Shown: in pieces, positions 1 to 7,632 of the stretch
How the letters are laid out: the number at the start of each line of letters is the position of its first letter
Numbering within the stretch: the stretch's first letter is position 1
From: DASXYG01 sp036502625
Lineage (GTDB): Bacteria; Actinomycetota; Actinomycetes; Streptosporangiales; Streptosporangiaceae
Direction of reading: 5' to 3'
DNA: 13,487 nucleotides
NCBI GenBank assembly: GCA_036502625.1
Contig: DASXYG010000019.1
Span: forward strand, 1-13,487
Translations under genes and position numbers: made by a program
The notes under the pieces: generated by a model
The model's input: only the letters and a program-made list of their open reading frames with translations
The model's database searches: none
What the model was told of the DNA's origin: nothing

Positions 1-954
1 GGGGAGGAGGTCGCGGGCGGGTGAGGGCTCGGGCGGGGTGGGGTCCGCGGGCGCTGGGGTGGGTGGAGGGGCGGCCTCGGGGGTGGCGGTGGGTGCGGGT
101 GTGGGGGTGGAAAGGGCGTGGGGGGAGTTGTCGGATTCGGCTACGCGGCGGAGGAGTTCGGCGGCGGTCTCCGGGTCGAGGCGGTGGAGGGGGTCTCGGG
201 TGAGGAGGCCTTCGATCAGGGGGCGCAGGGGGCCGGCGTTCGTGGGGGCGGGGGGTTCCTCGGTCACCAGGGCGCCCAGGGCGGCGATGGGGGTTTCCCG
301 GTCGTACGGGCCCTTGCCCTCGACGGCCATGAACAGGGTGGCGCCGAGGGACCAGAGGTCGGCGGCGGGGGTGGCGGGGGCGCCGCGGGCGCGTTCGGGC
401 GCGACGTACGGGGGTGAGCCCATCACCATGCCGGCCTGGGTGAGGGACGGGTCGCCCTCGACCGCGGCCAGGCCGAAGTCGGTCAGCACCACGCGGCCGT
501 CGTCGGTGAGCAGGACGTTGCCCGGCTTGACGTCGCGGTGCACGATGCCCGCGGTGTGGGCCGCGCGCAGCGCACCGAGCAGCGGCACGCCGACCGCGGC
601 GGCGCGCTCCGGCGTCAGCGGGCCCGATCTGGCGACGAGCTGCGCGAGCGACGCGCCGCGCAGCAGCTCCATGACGATCCAGGGGCGGTCGTCGAACAGG
701 AACGTGTCGTACACGGTGACGACGGACGGGTGGTCGAGCGCGGCGGCGATGCGGCCCTCGCGGAGCGCGCGGTGCAGCAGGGTGGTGTTCTGGTCGTCGG
801 AGATGCCCGGGTTGACCAGCAGTTCCTTGACGGCCACCTCGCGGCCGAGCCGGAGGTCGGCCGCCGCCCACACAACGCCCATGCCACCGCGGCCGATCGC
901 GCGGGTCAGCCGGTAGCGGCCCGCGATCACGCGGCCGTCGCGCTCGACCGCCAT
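1..954 (-). CDS. Hanks-type Ser/Thr protein kinase, N-terminal part (cut by window start)
   Basis: Eukaryotic-like Ser/Thr kinase that phosphorylates proteins on Ser/Thr using ATP. 318 residues are visible and no stop is reached. Seen: glycine loop IGRGGMGVV (residues 20-28), VAVKE with the ATP-anchoring Lys43, catalytic HRDVKPGN (139-146, Asp141), DFG at 159-161, and GSPPYVAPE (179-187) closing the activation loop, which has Ser170 and Thr172 as possible autophosphorylation sites. From about residue 274 the protein becomes a Pro/Thr/Ala-rich linker. This is the usual juxtamembrane stretch before a transmembrane helix and an external or regulatory domain, both outside the window. The ATG at 954 is chosen because GGAGG lies 5 nt upstream; an in-frame ATG about 19 codons earlier lacks such a site. 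It lies 124 nt downstream of fumC on the same strand. All catalytic residues are present, so it is probably active. The substrate is unknown. Confidence 0.93.
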   Translation of the reverse strand, partial: MAVERDGRVIAGRYRLTRAIGRGGMGVVWAAADLRLGREVAVKELLVNPGISDDQNTTLLHRALREGRIAAALDHPSVVTVYDTFLFDDRPWIVMELLRGASLAQLVARSGPLTPERAAAVGVPLLGALRAAHTAGIVHRDVKPGNVLLTDDGRVVLTDFGLAAVEGDPSLTQAGMVMGSPPYVAPERARGAPATPAADLWSLGATLFMAVEGKGPYDRETPIAALGALVTEEPPAPTNAGPLRPLIEGLLTRDPLHRLDPETAAELLRRVAESDNSPHALSTPTPAPTATPEAAPPPTPAPADPTPPEPSPARDLLP

Positions 955-1001
955 GTGGCCCTCCACCGCGCCGGTCACCGAGATGTTGAAAGCGAAACGG
1001 T

Positions 1002-1032
1002 GTATGACCATACCGCGATCGAGCGCATACCG
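1002..1032. promoter_or_regulatory. CATAC/GTATG repeat cluster upstream of the kinase gene
   Basis: The fumC-kinase gap holds a near-perfect 12-bp palindrome GTATGACCATAC (1002-1013) and two direct copies of CATACCG (1009-1015 and 1026-1032), 17 bp apart. On the minus strand this gives TATGGT about 50 nt before the kinase start, which could serve as a -10 element. A regulator site or promoter is an inference; no protein is recognised for it. Confidence 0.25.
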
Positions 1033-1048
1033 TGTCCGCTTCATCACC

Positions 1049-1080
1049 GACCTGCGGGAGCGTCCCGTGGTGCGCAGGTC
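1049..1080 (-). terminator. hairpin at the end of fumC
   Basis: On the minus strand GACCTGCG (1080-1073) and CGCAGGTC (1056-1049) form a perfect 8-bp stem around a 16-nt loop, starting inside the fumC stop codon. No T-run follows, as is common in GC-rich actinomycetes. It may weaken read-through from fumC into the kinase gene rather than stop it. Confidence 0.4.
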
Positions 1081-2473
1081 AGCCCGGTTCGCCGCCCGTC
1101 ATGGCCAGGACGTCCAGGGCCTTGTCGAGCTGCTCGACGGTGAGGTCGCCGCGGTCGACGTAGCCGCGCTCCAGCACGACCTGGCGGATCGTCTTCCGCT
1201 CGGCGAGCGCCTGCTTGGCGACCTTGGCCGCCTCCTCGTAGCCGATGTAGCGGTTCAGCGGGGTGACGACGGACGGCGAGGACTCGGCGTACTCGCGGAG
1301 CCGCTGCTCGTTGGCGGTGATGCCGGCGACGCAGCGGTCGGCGAACAGCACGCTGACGTTGCTGAGCAGCTTGACCGACTCCAGGAGGTTGCGCGCGAGC
1401 ATCGGCAGCATGACGTTGAGCTCGAAGTTGCCGGCGGCGCCGCCGAAGCCGATGGCCGCGTCGTTGCCGATGACCTGCGCGGCGACCTGCGTGACGGCCT
1501 CGGCGAGCACCGGGTTGACCTTGCCGGGCATGATCGACGACCCGGGCTGGAGGTCCGGCAGGTTGATCTCGGCCAGTCCCGTACGGGGGCCTGAGCCCAT
1601 CCAGCGGATGTCGTTGGCGATCTTGTTGAGCCCGGCCGCGATGGTCCGCAGCGCGCCGCTGGCCTCGACGAGCGCGTCGCGCGCGCCCTGCGCCTCGAAG
1701 TGGTTGCGGGCCTCGCGCAGCGGCAGCCCGGTCTGGAGGGCGATCTCGCCGATGACGCGGCCGGCGAACCCGGCGGGCGCGTTGACGCCGGTGCCGACCG
1801 CGGTGCCGCCGAGCGGCAGTTCGGCCAGCCGGGGGAGGACGGCCTCCAGGCGCTCGACGCCCAGCCGTACCTGCGCGGCGTAGCCGCCGAACTCCTGGCC
1901 GAGGGTGACCGGCGTGGCGTCCATCAGGTGGGTGCGGCCGCTCTTGACGACCGACGCGAACTCGGCCTCCTTGCGGTGCAACTGCCCTTCGAGCCGGCGC
2001 AGCGCCGGGATCAGGTCGTTCACGACGGCGTCGGACGCGGCGATGTGGATGGACGACGGGAACACGTCGTTGGACGACTGCGAGGCGTTGACGTGGTCGT
2101 TCGGGTGGACGGGCTTGCCGTACCGCTGGGTGGCCAGGGTCGCGATGACCTCGTTGGCGTTCATGTTGCTCGACGTGCCCGAGCCGGTCTGGAAGACGTC
2201 GATGGGGAACTGGTCGTCGTGCCGCCCCTCGACCACCTCGATGGCGGCGTCGTGGACGGCCTTCGCCATGTCGGCGTCGATCACCCCGAGGTCGGCGTTG
2301 ACCTTCGCGGCCGCGGCCTTGATCCGGGCCAGTGCCGCGATGTGGCGGCGGTCGAGGCGGTGCCCGGAGATGGGGAAGTTCTCCACCGCGCGCTGCGTCT
2401 GCGCCCGCCACAACGCCGTAGCCGGGACCCGTACGTCGCCCATCGAGTCGTGCTCGATCCGGTACTCGCCCAC
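1079..2473 (-). CDS. fumC: fumarate hydratase class II (FumC)
   Basis: Catalyses reversible hydration of fumarate to L-malate in the TCA cycle, as a cytoplasmic homotetramer without iron. 464 aa, the usual length for the family. Seen: TGSGTSSNMNANEV (96-109), the substrate-loop region HPNDHVNASQSSND (123-136), SGRTHLMDATP (178-188) with Thr181-His182 matching the conserved catalytic TH pair, and the superfamily signature GSSIMPGKVNP (311-321). The GTG at 2473 is chosen because GGAGAGG lies about 8 nt upstream. An in-frame GTG two codons earlier sits too close to that site, and there is no suitable ATG before the Met at residue 11. It is divergent from the exporter operon at 2684, with a 210-nt gap, and followed on the same strand by the kinase. 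A second, unrelated fumarase lies about 6.3 kb away on the same strand. Confidence 0.97.
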   Translation of the reverse strand: MGEYRIEHDSMGDVRVPATALWRAQTQRAVENFPISGHRLDRRHIAALARIKAAAAKVNADLGVIDADMAKAVHDAAIEVVEGRHDDQFPIDVFQTGSGTSSNMNANEVIATLATQRYGKPVHPNDHVNASQSSNDVFPSSIHIAASDAVVNDLIPALRRLEGQLHRKEAEFASVVKSGRTHLMDATPVTLGQEFGGYAAQVRLGVERLEAVLPRLAELPLGGTAVGTGVNAPAGFAGRVIGEIALQTGLPLREARNHFEAQGARDALVEASGALRTIAAGLNKIANDIRWMGSGPRTGLAEINLPDLQPGSSIMPGKVNPVLAEAVTQVAAQVIGNDAAIGFGGAAGNFELNVMLPMLARNLLESVKLLSNVSVLFADRCVAGITANEQRLREYAESSPSVVTPLNRYIGYEEAAKVAKQALAERKTIRQVVLERGYVDRGDLTVEQLDKALDVLAMTGGEPG

Positions 2474-2683
2474 TTCTGGCACCTCTCCGGTCTGCTCGGT
2501 CCACGTCGCTTTCGCAACCGATAACCACGACCGGCGGCGGGAAACTCCCTCGCGGCGGACCGCTGGTCGGCTCGTGCCCCACGACTTTCGTCGGTACACG
2601 TCCGTTCGTCCGGCCGTTTCCGGCACACCGTAGGCGTGGCTTGACTGCCGGTGACCATCCACGGAAGAAGGAGACCGCCGCAG
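2474..2683. promoter_or_regulatory. divergent gap between fumC and the exporter operon
   Basis: This 210-nt stretch must hold promoters for fumC (minus) and the operon starting at 2684 (plus). Visible are a perfect inverted repeat GGGAAACTCCC (2539-2549, 4-bp arms) and, on the minus strand near 2595-2622, GGAAA-16 nt-CGTG, loosely like an ECF-sigma promoter. TTGACT at 2641-2646 looks like a plus-strand -35 box but has no -10 at a proper distance. AAGGAG lies about 10 nt before the ATG at 2684. No promoter is firmly placed and no small gene is seen. Confidence 0.3.
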
Positions 2684-3727
2684 ATGCGTACGGGGAACAG
2701 GAAGGCCGCGTGGACGCTCGTGGCGCTCACGCCGGTGATCGCGGAGCTGGCGCTCGGCAGCACGCCCATCCGGATGATCTGGCTGCTGCCGTTGTGGACA
2801 CCGATCTACGGCGCGGGGGTGCTGCTCATCAGGGAGGCCCTCCGGCGCGTGGGCGGCGGGCTCGGCAGTCTGCTCCTGCTCGGCGTGGCGTACGAGGTGG
2901 TCGAGGACGGCATCGGGCTGCAGGCGCTGACCAGCCCGCACCTGTACGGCGCGGCGAAGCTGGCGCCGCGCGTCCTGGGGTTCAACTCCGCGTACTGGGA
3001 GGCGAACCTCGCGTACCACGTCGTGTTCAGCGTGCTGATCCCGATCGCGCTGACCGAGCTGCTCTTCCCGAGCCACCGGGACCGGCCGTACCTGAAGCGC
3101 ACCGGGCTGATCATCACGGCCTGCTGCGCGGTGCTCGGCGTCGCGCTGCTGCGCGTGACCGTGCCGCTCAGCCAGGACCCCGGCTACTCGGTGCCGGTTC
3201 CGGTGCTCGCCGGGTACGTCGTTGCCATCGCGGTGCTGGCCGTGTTGGCGCTGGTCGTGCTGCCGCGCCGGAGGCGGGCCGATCCGCCGCGCGCGTACGA
3301 CCCGTCCGGCCGCGTGCCCGGTCGCGCGGCGCTCGCGGCGATCGGCTTCGCCGGCACCGCCGTCCTGGCCGGCCTGGTGTTCCCGGTCGGCGGCGCGGAC
3401 CATCTGCTGTTCACGCACGGCGCCTGGTCGTTCGTGCCGATGGCGGTGGCCGCGGTCGGCGGCGTGGCGCTCCTCGTGCTCATCCGCAGGTGGACGCTCC
3501 TGCCGTGCTGGACGGACCGGTCGGCGCTGGCGCTGATGGGCGGCGCGCTCGTCGGGCACACCGTGGTCGGGATGCTGTCGATGCACGGCGAGGTGATCGA
3601 CCGTGTCGGGCTCGGGGCGATCGCCCTGCTGACGATCGGGGGCTGTGCGCTGCTCGACCGGCGGCTGGCGCGGCGGGCCGCACCCGCGGCCGAGGTGGGC
3701 GCGGGGGCGGATATGTTCGACGCATGA
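2684..3727 (+). CDS. polytopic membrane protein, first gene of the hydrolase/ABC exporter operon
   Basis: I do not recognise the family with certainty. 347 aa, with about eight or nine hydrophobic helices, an Arg-rich cytoplasmic-looking loop (about 194-212) and a hydrophilic tail. Seen within or next to helices are acidic and His residues: Glu21, Glu51 (REALRR), Glu71, Glu74 and Asp75 (YEVVEDG), His112 and Glu125. The pattern of buried Glu plus His vaguely recalls intramembrane CPBP-type proteases, but the canonical EExxxR and HxxxN motifs are not clear, so that is only a lead. The ATG at 2684 is used because AAGGAG precedes it; an in-frame GTG at 2651 lacks a ribosome site. Its TGA overlaps the ATG of the next gene by 4 nt, so it is very likely translationally coupled and works with the exporter. 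Confidence 0.85.
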   Translation: MRTGNRKAAWTLVALTPVIAELALGSTPIRMIWLLPLWTPIYGAGVLLIREALRRVGGGLGSLLLLGVAYEVVEDGIGLQALTSPHLYGAAKLAPRVLGFNSAYWEANLAYHVVFSVLIPIALTELLFPSHRDRPYLKRTGLIITACCAVLGVALLRVTVPLSQDPGYSVPVPVLAGYVVAIAVLAVLALVVLPRRRRADPPRAYDPSGRVPGRAALAAIGFAGTAVLAGLVFPVGGADHLLFTHGAWSFVPMAVAAVGGVALLVLIRRWTLLPCWTDRSALALMGGALVGHTVVGMLSMHGEVIDRVGLGAIALLTIGGCALLDRRLARRAAPAAEVGAGADMFDA

Positions 3728-6516
3728 GCCTTCGCAGCCGCCGGTGGCGGCGCGCGCCCGGCCTGCTCGCGGCGGTCGCCTTGGTGGGCGGAACGGTGTT
3801 CGCCGGGGGCCCGGCGCGCGCCGCCGCACCGTCCGTACGCATGAGCGAGCAGCGCGTCACGGTCACCGACGGCCCGAAGGGCGATCAGCGCATCGCGCTC
3901 GACACTTCGTACTTCACGCCGTCCGGCGGCGGGCGCCACCCCGCGGTGCTGCTCGGCCACGGGTTCGGCGGCTCCAAGGCCGACGTCGCGGGCGAGGCGC
4001 GGTCGCTGGCCGGGGCCGGATACGCCGTGCTGACCTGGTCGGCGCGCGGGTTCGGCGCGTCGGAGGGGCAGATCGGCCTCGACTCCCCCGACTACGAGGT
4101 CAAGGACGTCCAGGGCCTGGTGAGCTGGCTCGCGAAGCGCCCCGAGGTGCGGCTCGACGGCCCGGGCGACCCGCGCGTCGGCGTCGCGGGCGCGTCGTAC
4201 GGCGGGGGCATCGCGCTGATGTCCGCCGCGTTCGACCACCGCATCGACGCGATCGCGCCGCAGATCACCTGGAACGACCTCGCCGGGTCGCTGTTCCCCA
4301 ACGCGGTCGAGGGCTCCTCGCCCAGCCAGGGCGTGTTCAAGAAGATGTGGGCCGGGCTGCTGTTCACCAGCGGCACGGCCGGGTTCGGCGGCGCGGGCGG
4401 CGGCGCGCTGCCCGGGGTGGCCGGCCTGGCGTCGGAGACCGAGCGCATGGCCACCGGGTCGTGCGGGCGGTTCCGGCCCGAGGTCTGCGCGATGTACGAC
4501 GACGTCGCGCGCACCGGGAAGCCGACCGCGAGCGCGGTCAAGCTGCTGCGCGCGTCCAGCCCTGGTTCGTACGCCGGGCGCGTGCGGGTGCCGACGCTGC
4601 TGATCCAGGGGCAGAGCGACTCCCTGTTCCCGCTCGACCAGGCGAACGCCAACGCGAAGATGATCGCGCGTACGGGCGCGCCGGTCGCGGTCGTGTGGGG
4701 CGACGGCGGCCACGACGCGGGCGGCACGGCGGTGGCCGACGCGCAGGGGCTGACCCGCCGCTGGTTCGACCGCTTCCTCAAGCCCGCGACGCCGCCGAAG
4801 ACGGCCACCGGGCCCGGCTTCTCCGTGACGCGCTCCGGCGGGGTCAATTCCACCCGTGGCGAGGTCGTGACGACCACCGCCGACGCCGCGCGCTACCCCG
4901 GCCTCGACGGCACCGCCACCCGTACCGTTCCACTCGACGGCCCGGCGCAGGCCATCGCGAACCCGCCCGGCGGCTCGCCCGCGTCGATCTCCGCGCTGCC
5001 CGGCCTGGGCTCGCTCATCGGCGGCGGGTCCGGCGGGGGCGGTTCGGGCCGCATCGGGTCGGTGGCCGGCATCGGCGGCCTGTCCGTCGACATGCCCGGC
5101 CAGGCGGCCGTGTTCGAGTCCGCGCCGCTGGCCGCGCCGCTGCGGGTGACCGGCTCGCCGACCGTGCGCCTGCGGGTCTCCGGAGCCGACGACATCGTGG
5201 CGTTCGCCAAGCTGTACGACGTCGGCGCGGGCGGCCGTCCGGCGCTGCCGCACCAGCTCGCCGCGCCGATCCGGGTGACGGGGGCGGCCAAGGGGCGGAC
5301 GGTCACCGTGCGGCTGCCCGCCATCGACTACGAGTTCGCCCGGGGCGACCGGCTGCGGCTCGCGGTCTCCAGCACCGACATGGCGTACGCCACCCCGGCC
5401 GCGGGCGCGACGTACACGATCGCCACGTCCGGGCCCGGCATCGGGCTGCCGACCGACACCGCGCTGCGCGCCCGGCCTGCGGGGATGCCCGCGTGGGTGT
5501 GGATCCTGCCGTGCGCCGCGGTGGCCGCCGCGCTGGTGATCACGTTCGCCCGGCGCCGCCGCCGGCGCTCTGGCAGCGCGTACGACCCGGAGCTGGCCGA
5601 GGTGCCGCTGGTGATCACCGGGCTGACCAAGGGCTACTCCGGCGACCGGCTTGCCGTCGACCACCTGTCGTTGCGCGCCGGCGCCGGGCAGGTCGTGGGG
5701 CTCCTGGGGCCGAACGGCGCGGGAAAGACCACCGCGCTGCGCATGCTGATGGGGCTGCTGTTCCCCGACGACGGGGAGATCCGCATCTTCGGCCACCGGG
5801 TGACGCCCGGCGCGCCCGTCCTGTCGCGGCTCGGCTCGTTCGTCGAGGGCCCGGGGTTCCTGCCGCACCTGTCCGGGCGGGCCAACCTGGAGCTCTACTG
5901 GCGGGCCACCGGGCGGCCGGCCGCGGACGCGCATCTGGAGGAGGCGCTGGAGATCGCCGGGCTCGGCGACGCCGTACGACGGCCGGTGCGCACGTACTCC
6001 CAGGGCATGCGGCAGCGGCTGGCGATCGCGCAGGCGATGCTGGGCCTGCCGGACCTCCTGGTGCTCGACGAGCCCACGAACGGGCTCGACCCGCCGCAGA
6101 TCGCGGAGATGCGCACGGTCCTGAACCGCTACGCGCGCGACGGCCGTACGGTCATCGTGTCCAGCCACCTGCTCGCCGAGGTCGAGCAGACGTGTTCGCA
6201 CGTCGTGGTCATGCGCGCGGGCGTGGGCGTCGCGGCGGGCACGGTCGCGGAGATCGTCGGGCAGGGCGCCACGCTCGTGCTCGGCACACCGTCGCCGGAT
6301 CAGGCCCGCGAGGTGCTCGGCCGTACGCCCGGCGTGGTGGACGTCCGCGCCAACGGTGCCGGCCTGGTCGTACGGCTCGACGGCGCGACGTCCTCGGAGG
6401 TGCTGGCCGAGTTGGTCGCCGCCGGGGTGCCGGTCGACAGCGCGGTGCCGAACCGGCGCCTCGAGGACGTCTTCCTCGCGCTCATCGAGGACGGATCGCC
6501 GGGAGGCGGCGCATGA
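3724..6516 (+). CDS. fusion: secreted alpha/beta hydrolase (CocE/X-Pro peptidase-like), one TM helix, ABC transporter ATPase
   Basis: 930 aa with three parts. (a) A signal-like N-terminus (Arg-rich, hydrophobic 11-28, ARA before about residue 34) leads into an alpha/beta hydrolase (about 45-355) of the CocE/NonD, peptidase S15 kind. It has nucleophile Ser158 in GASYGG, likely Asp299 and His330, and Cys247/Cys255 that could form a disulfide. A beta-rich region (about 395-575) resembles the X-Pro peptidase C-terminal domain and carries a Gly/Ser-rich loop at 426-452. (b) One helix (about 588-609) is followed by a run of Arg as stop-transfer. (c) A cytoplasmic ATPase (about 628-930) follows, with Walker A GPNGAGKTT (662-670), signature YSQGM, Walker B LLVLDEP (Asp782, Glu783) and H-loop His815, most like DrrA/BcrA drug-export ATPases. 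Topology is therefore consistent: hydrolase outside, ATPase inside. It overlaps both neighbours by 4 nt. The substrate is unknown. Confidence 0.92.
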   Translation: MSLRSRRWRRAPGLLAAVALVGGTVFAGGPARAAAPSVRMSEQRVTVTDGPKGDQRIALDTSYFTPSGGGRHPAVLLGHGFGGSKADVAGEARSLAGAGYAVLTWSARGFGASEGQIGLDSPDYEVKDVQGLVSWLAKRPEVRLDGPGDPRVGVAGASYGGGIALMSAAFDHRIDAIAPQITWNDLAGSLFPNAVEGSSPSQGVFKKMWAGLLFTSGTAGFGGAGGGALPGVAGLASETERMATGSCGRFRPEVCAMYDDVARTGKPTASAVKLLRASSPGSYAGRVRVPTLLIQGQSDSLFPLDQANANAKMIARTGAPVAVVWGDGGHDAGGTAVADAQGLTRRWFDRFLKPATPPKTATGPGFSVTRSGGVNSTRGEVVTTTADAARYPGLDGTATRTVPLDGPAQAIANPPGGSPASISALPGLGSLIGGGSGGGGSGRIGSVAGIGGLSVDMPGQAAVFESAPLAAPLRVTGSPTVRLRVSGADDIVAFAKLYDVGAGGRPALPHQLAAPIRVTGAAKGRTVTVRLPAIDYEFARGDRLRLAVSSTDMAYATPAAGATYTIATSGPGIGLPTDTALRARPAGMPAWVWILPCAAVAAALVITFARRRRRRSGSAYDPELAEVPLVITGLTKGYSGDRLAVDHLSLRAGAGQVVGLLGPNGAGKTTALRMLMGLLFPDDGEIRIFGHRVTPGAPVLSRLGSFVEGPGFLPHLSGRANLELYWRATGRPAADAHLEEALEIAGLGDAVRRPVRTYSQGMRQRLAIAQAMLGLPDLLVLDEPTNGLDPPQIAEMRTVLNRYARDGRTVIVSSHLLAEVEQTCSHVVVMRAGVGVAAGTVAEIVGQGATLVLGTPSPDQAREVLGRTPGVVDVRANGAGLVVRLDGATSSEVLAELVAAGVPVDSAVPNRRLEDVFLALIEDGSPGGGA

Positions 6517-7370
6517 CGGCGGGCGAGACGGCAATGGCGCACGGCTACGCGGCGCGGCGCACGCTGCCGCTGCGCGTCGAGGCGGTACGGCAGATCCGCA
6601 GGCGGCGCACCTGGATCGCGTTCGGGCTCGCGGCGGTGCTGCCGTGGGTGCTGATCATCGCGTTCCAGATCGGCGGCGCCAGCGGCGGCGGCGACGGGAG
6701 CACGTCCCTGTTCGACCTCGCCACCGCGGGCGGGCCCAACTTCGCGGTGATGGTGCTTTTCGCGTCGTCGAGCTTCCTGTCCGTCGTCGCGATCGCGCTG
6801 TTCTGCGGCGACACGGTCGCGGGCGAGGCGAGCTGGTCGTCGCTGCGCTACCTGCTGGCCGCGCCGGTGCCGCGCGCCCGGCTGCTGCGGCAGAAGCTGA
6901 TCATCGCCTTGGCGTACGGCGCGGCCACGGTCGTCGGCCTGCTGGCCATGGCGTGGGTCGCGGGCGGGCTGGTCTACGGCTGGACCGGAATGCGGCTGCT
7001 GACCGGCGGCGAGCTCCCGGCCGGCGTCGCGCTCGGCCGGCTGGCCATCGCGGTGGCGTACGCCCTGGTCAGCCTGCTCGTGGTGGCCGCGCTCGCCACG
7101 CTGCTGAGCGTGTGGACCGACTCACCGCTCGGCGCGGTCGGCGGCGCGGTCGGCCTGGTGATCGTGTCCAACATCCTGAACCAGGTCACGGCGCTGGGGA
7201 ACTGGCGCCAGGTGCTGCCCACCTACTGGTCCTACGCCTGGCTCGACCTCTTCCAGCCGAACGTGGAGTGGCGCGGCGTGATCCAGGGGGCGGCCGTCTC
7301 GGTGTCGTACGCCATCGTCCTGCTGGCCTTCGCCTTCCGCCACTTCCGTACGAAGGACGTCGTGTCCTGA
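6513..7370 (+). CDS. ABC-2 type transporter permease
   Basis: 285-aa integral membrane subunit, the expected partner of the ATPase domain encoded just before it; together they would make a type-2 (export) ABC transporter. Seen: a short basic N-terminus, about six hydrophobic helices (roughly 34-53, 76-97, 130-153, 168-199, 201-221, 256-275), and the cytoplasmic motif GDTVAGEASWSSLRYLLAAP then PRARLLRQKL (99-128), typical of ABC-2 permeases that touch the ATPase. A large hydrophilic loop (55-74) lies between helices 1 and 2. The ATG at 6513 overlaps the preceding stop by 4 nt and has GGGAGG 6 nt upstream; the Met at residue 8 is a weaker alternative. It is the last gene of the operon, and a strong hairpin follows. 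The transported compound cannot be told from sequence. Confidence 0.92.
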   Translation: MTAGETAMAHGYAARRTLPLRVEAVRQIRRRRTWIAFGLAAVLPWVLIIAFQIGGASGGGDGSTSLFDLATAGGPNFAVMVLFASSSFLSVVAIALFCGDTVAGEASWSSLRYLLAAPVPRARLLRQKLIIALAYGAATVVGLLAMAWVAGGLVYGWTGMRLLTGGELPAGVALGRLAIAVAYALVSLLVVAALATLLSVWTDSPLGAVGGAVGLVIVSNILNQVTALGNWRQVLPTYWSYAWLDLFQPNVEWRGVIQGAAVSVSYAIVLLAFAFRHFRTKDVVS

Positions 7371-7387
7371 GGCGGGGCTCACCGGCC

Positions 7388-7438
7388 ACAGGCCGTGCTG
7401 CCGCCCGGTGGAGGGGGCGGCGGCAGCACGGAGCCTGT
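7388..7438 (+). terminator. strong GC hairpin ending the exporter operon
   Basis: CCGTGCTGCCGCC (7393-7405) and GGCGGCAGCACGG (7419-7431) form a perfect 13-bp stem with a 13-nt loop. Five more pairs (ACAGG with CCTGT) extend it past a 2-nt bulge. It begins 17 nt after the permease stop. There is no T-tract, which is common for terminators in GC-rich actinomycetes. Confidence 0.7.
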
Positions 7439-7632
7439 CGACCTCGTTATCCAGCAACGGAACGGAGTCGCCGGGCCGGTCTGTCGTACGGACGAGAGCT
7501 TCGACGCCCGCTGTGCGACCGGCATGTCCTCAAGACTGCCGTGCGCCTCGTACGTGGGGCAATGCAGTTGAGCATGATCTGAGTGAGGCGGCCCGGGGAC
7601 CGGGCGGTTGCGGTGTGCGGGCGGGTGCCGAC
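7439..7632. other. gap before the small membrane protein gene
   Basis: About 190 nt with somewhat lower GC than the flanking genes. I see no RNA gene and no convincing promoter. It must hold the promoter of the gene at 7633 if the upstream hairpin terminates. TTGAGC at about 7568 could be a -35 box but no matching -10 is seen. Two CGTACG hexamers fall here. Confidence 0.3.

Noticed and set aside
38..916. Long plus-strand open frame opposite the kinase gene
   Set aside because: It is the antisense of a kinase with all catalytic motifs; its translation is low-complexity Arg/Ser/Ala with no domain.
2592..2623. GGAAA-16 nt-CGTG on the minus strand as an ECF sigma promoter for fumC
   Set aside because: Only a loose match in GC-rich DNA, over 100 nt from the start codon; kept as a remark in the gap entry, not as a called promoter.
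2641..6516. Very long upstream extension of the fusion protein frame through the preceding gene
   Set aside because: The part before 3724 is Arg/Ala-rich shadow of the membrane protein frame; the ATGA overlap and signal peptide place the real start at 3724.
3184..6534. Minus-strand open frame of over 1,100 codons opposite the operon
   Set aside because: Stop-poor antisense frame typical of high-GC DNA; Arg/Gly/His-rich with no motif or ribosome site.
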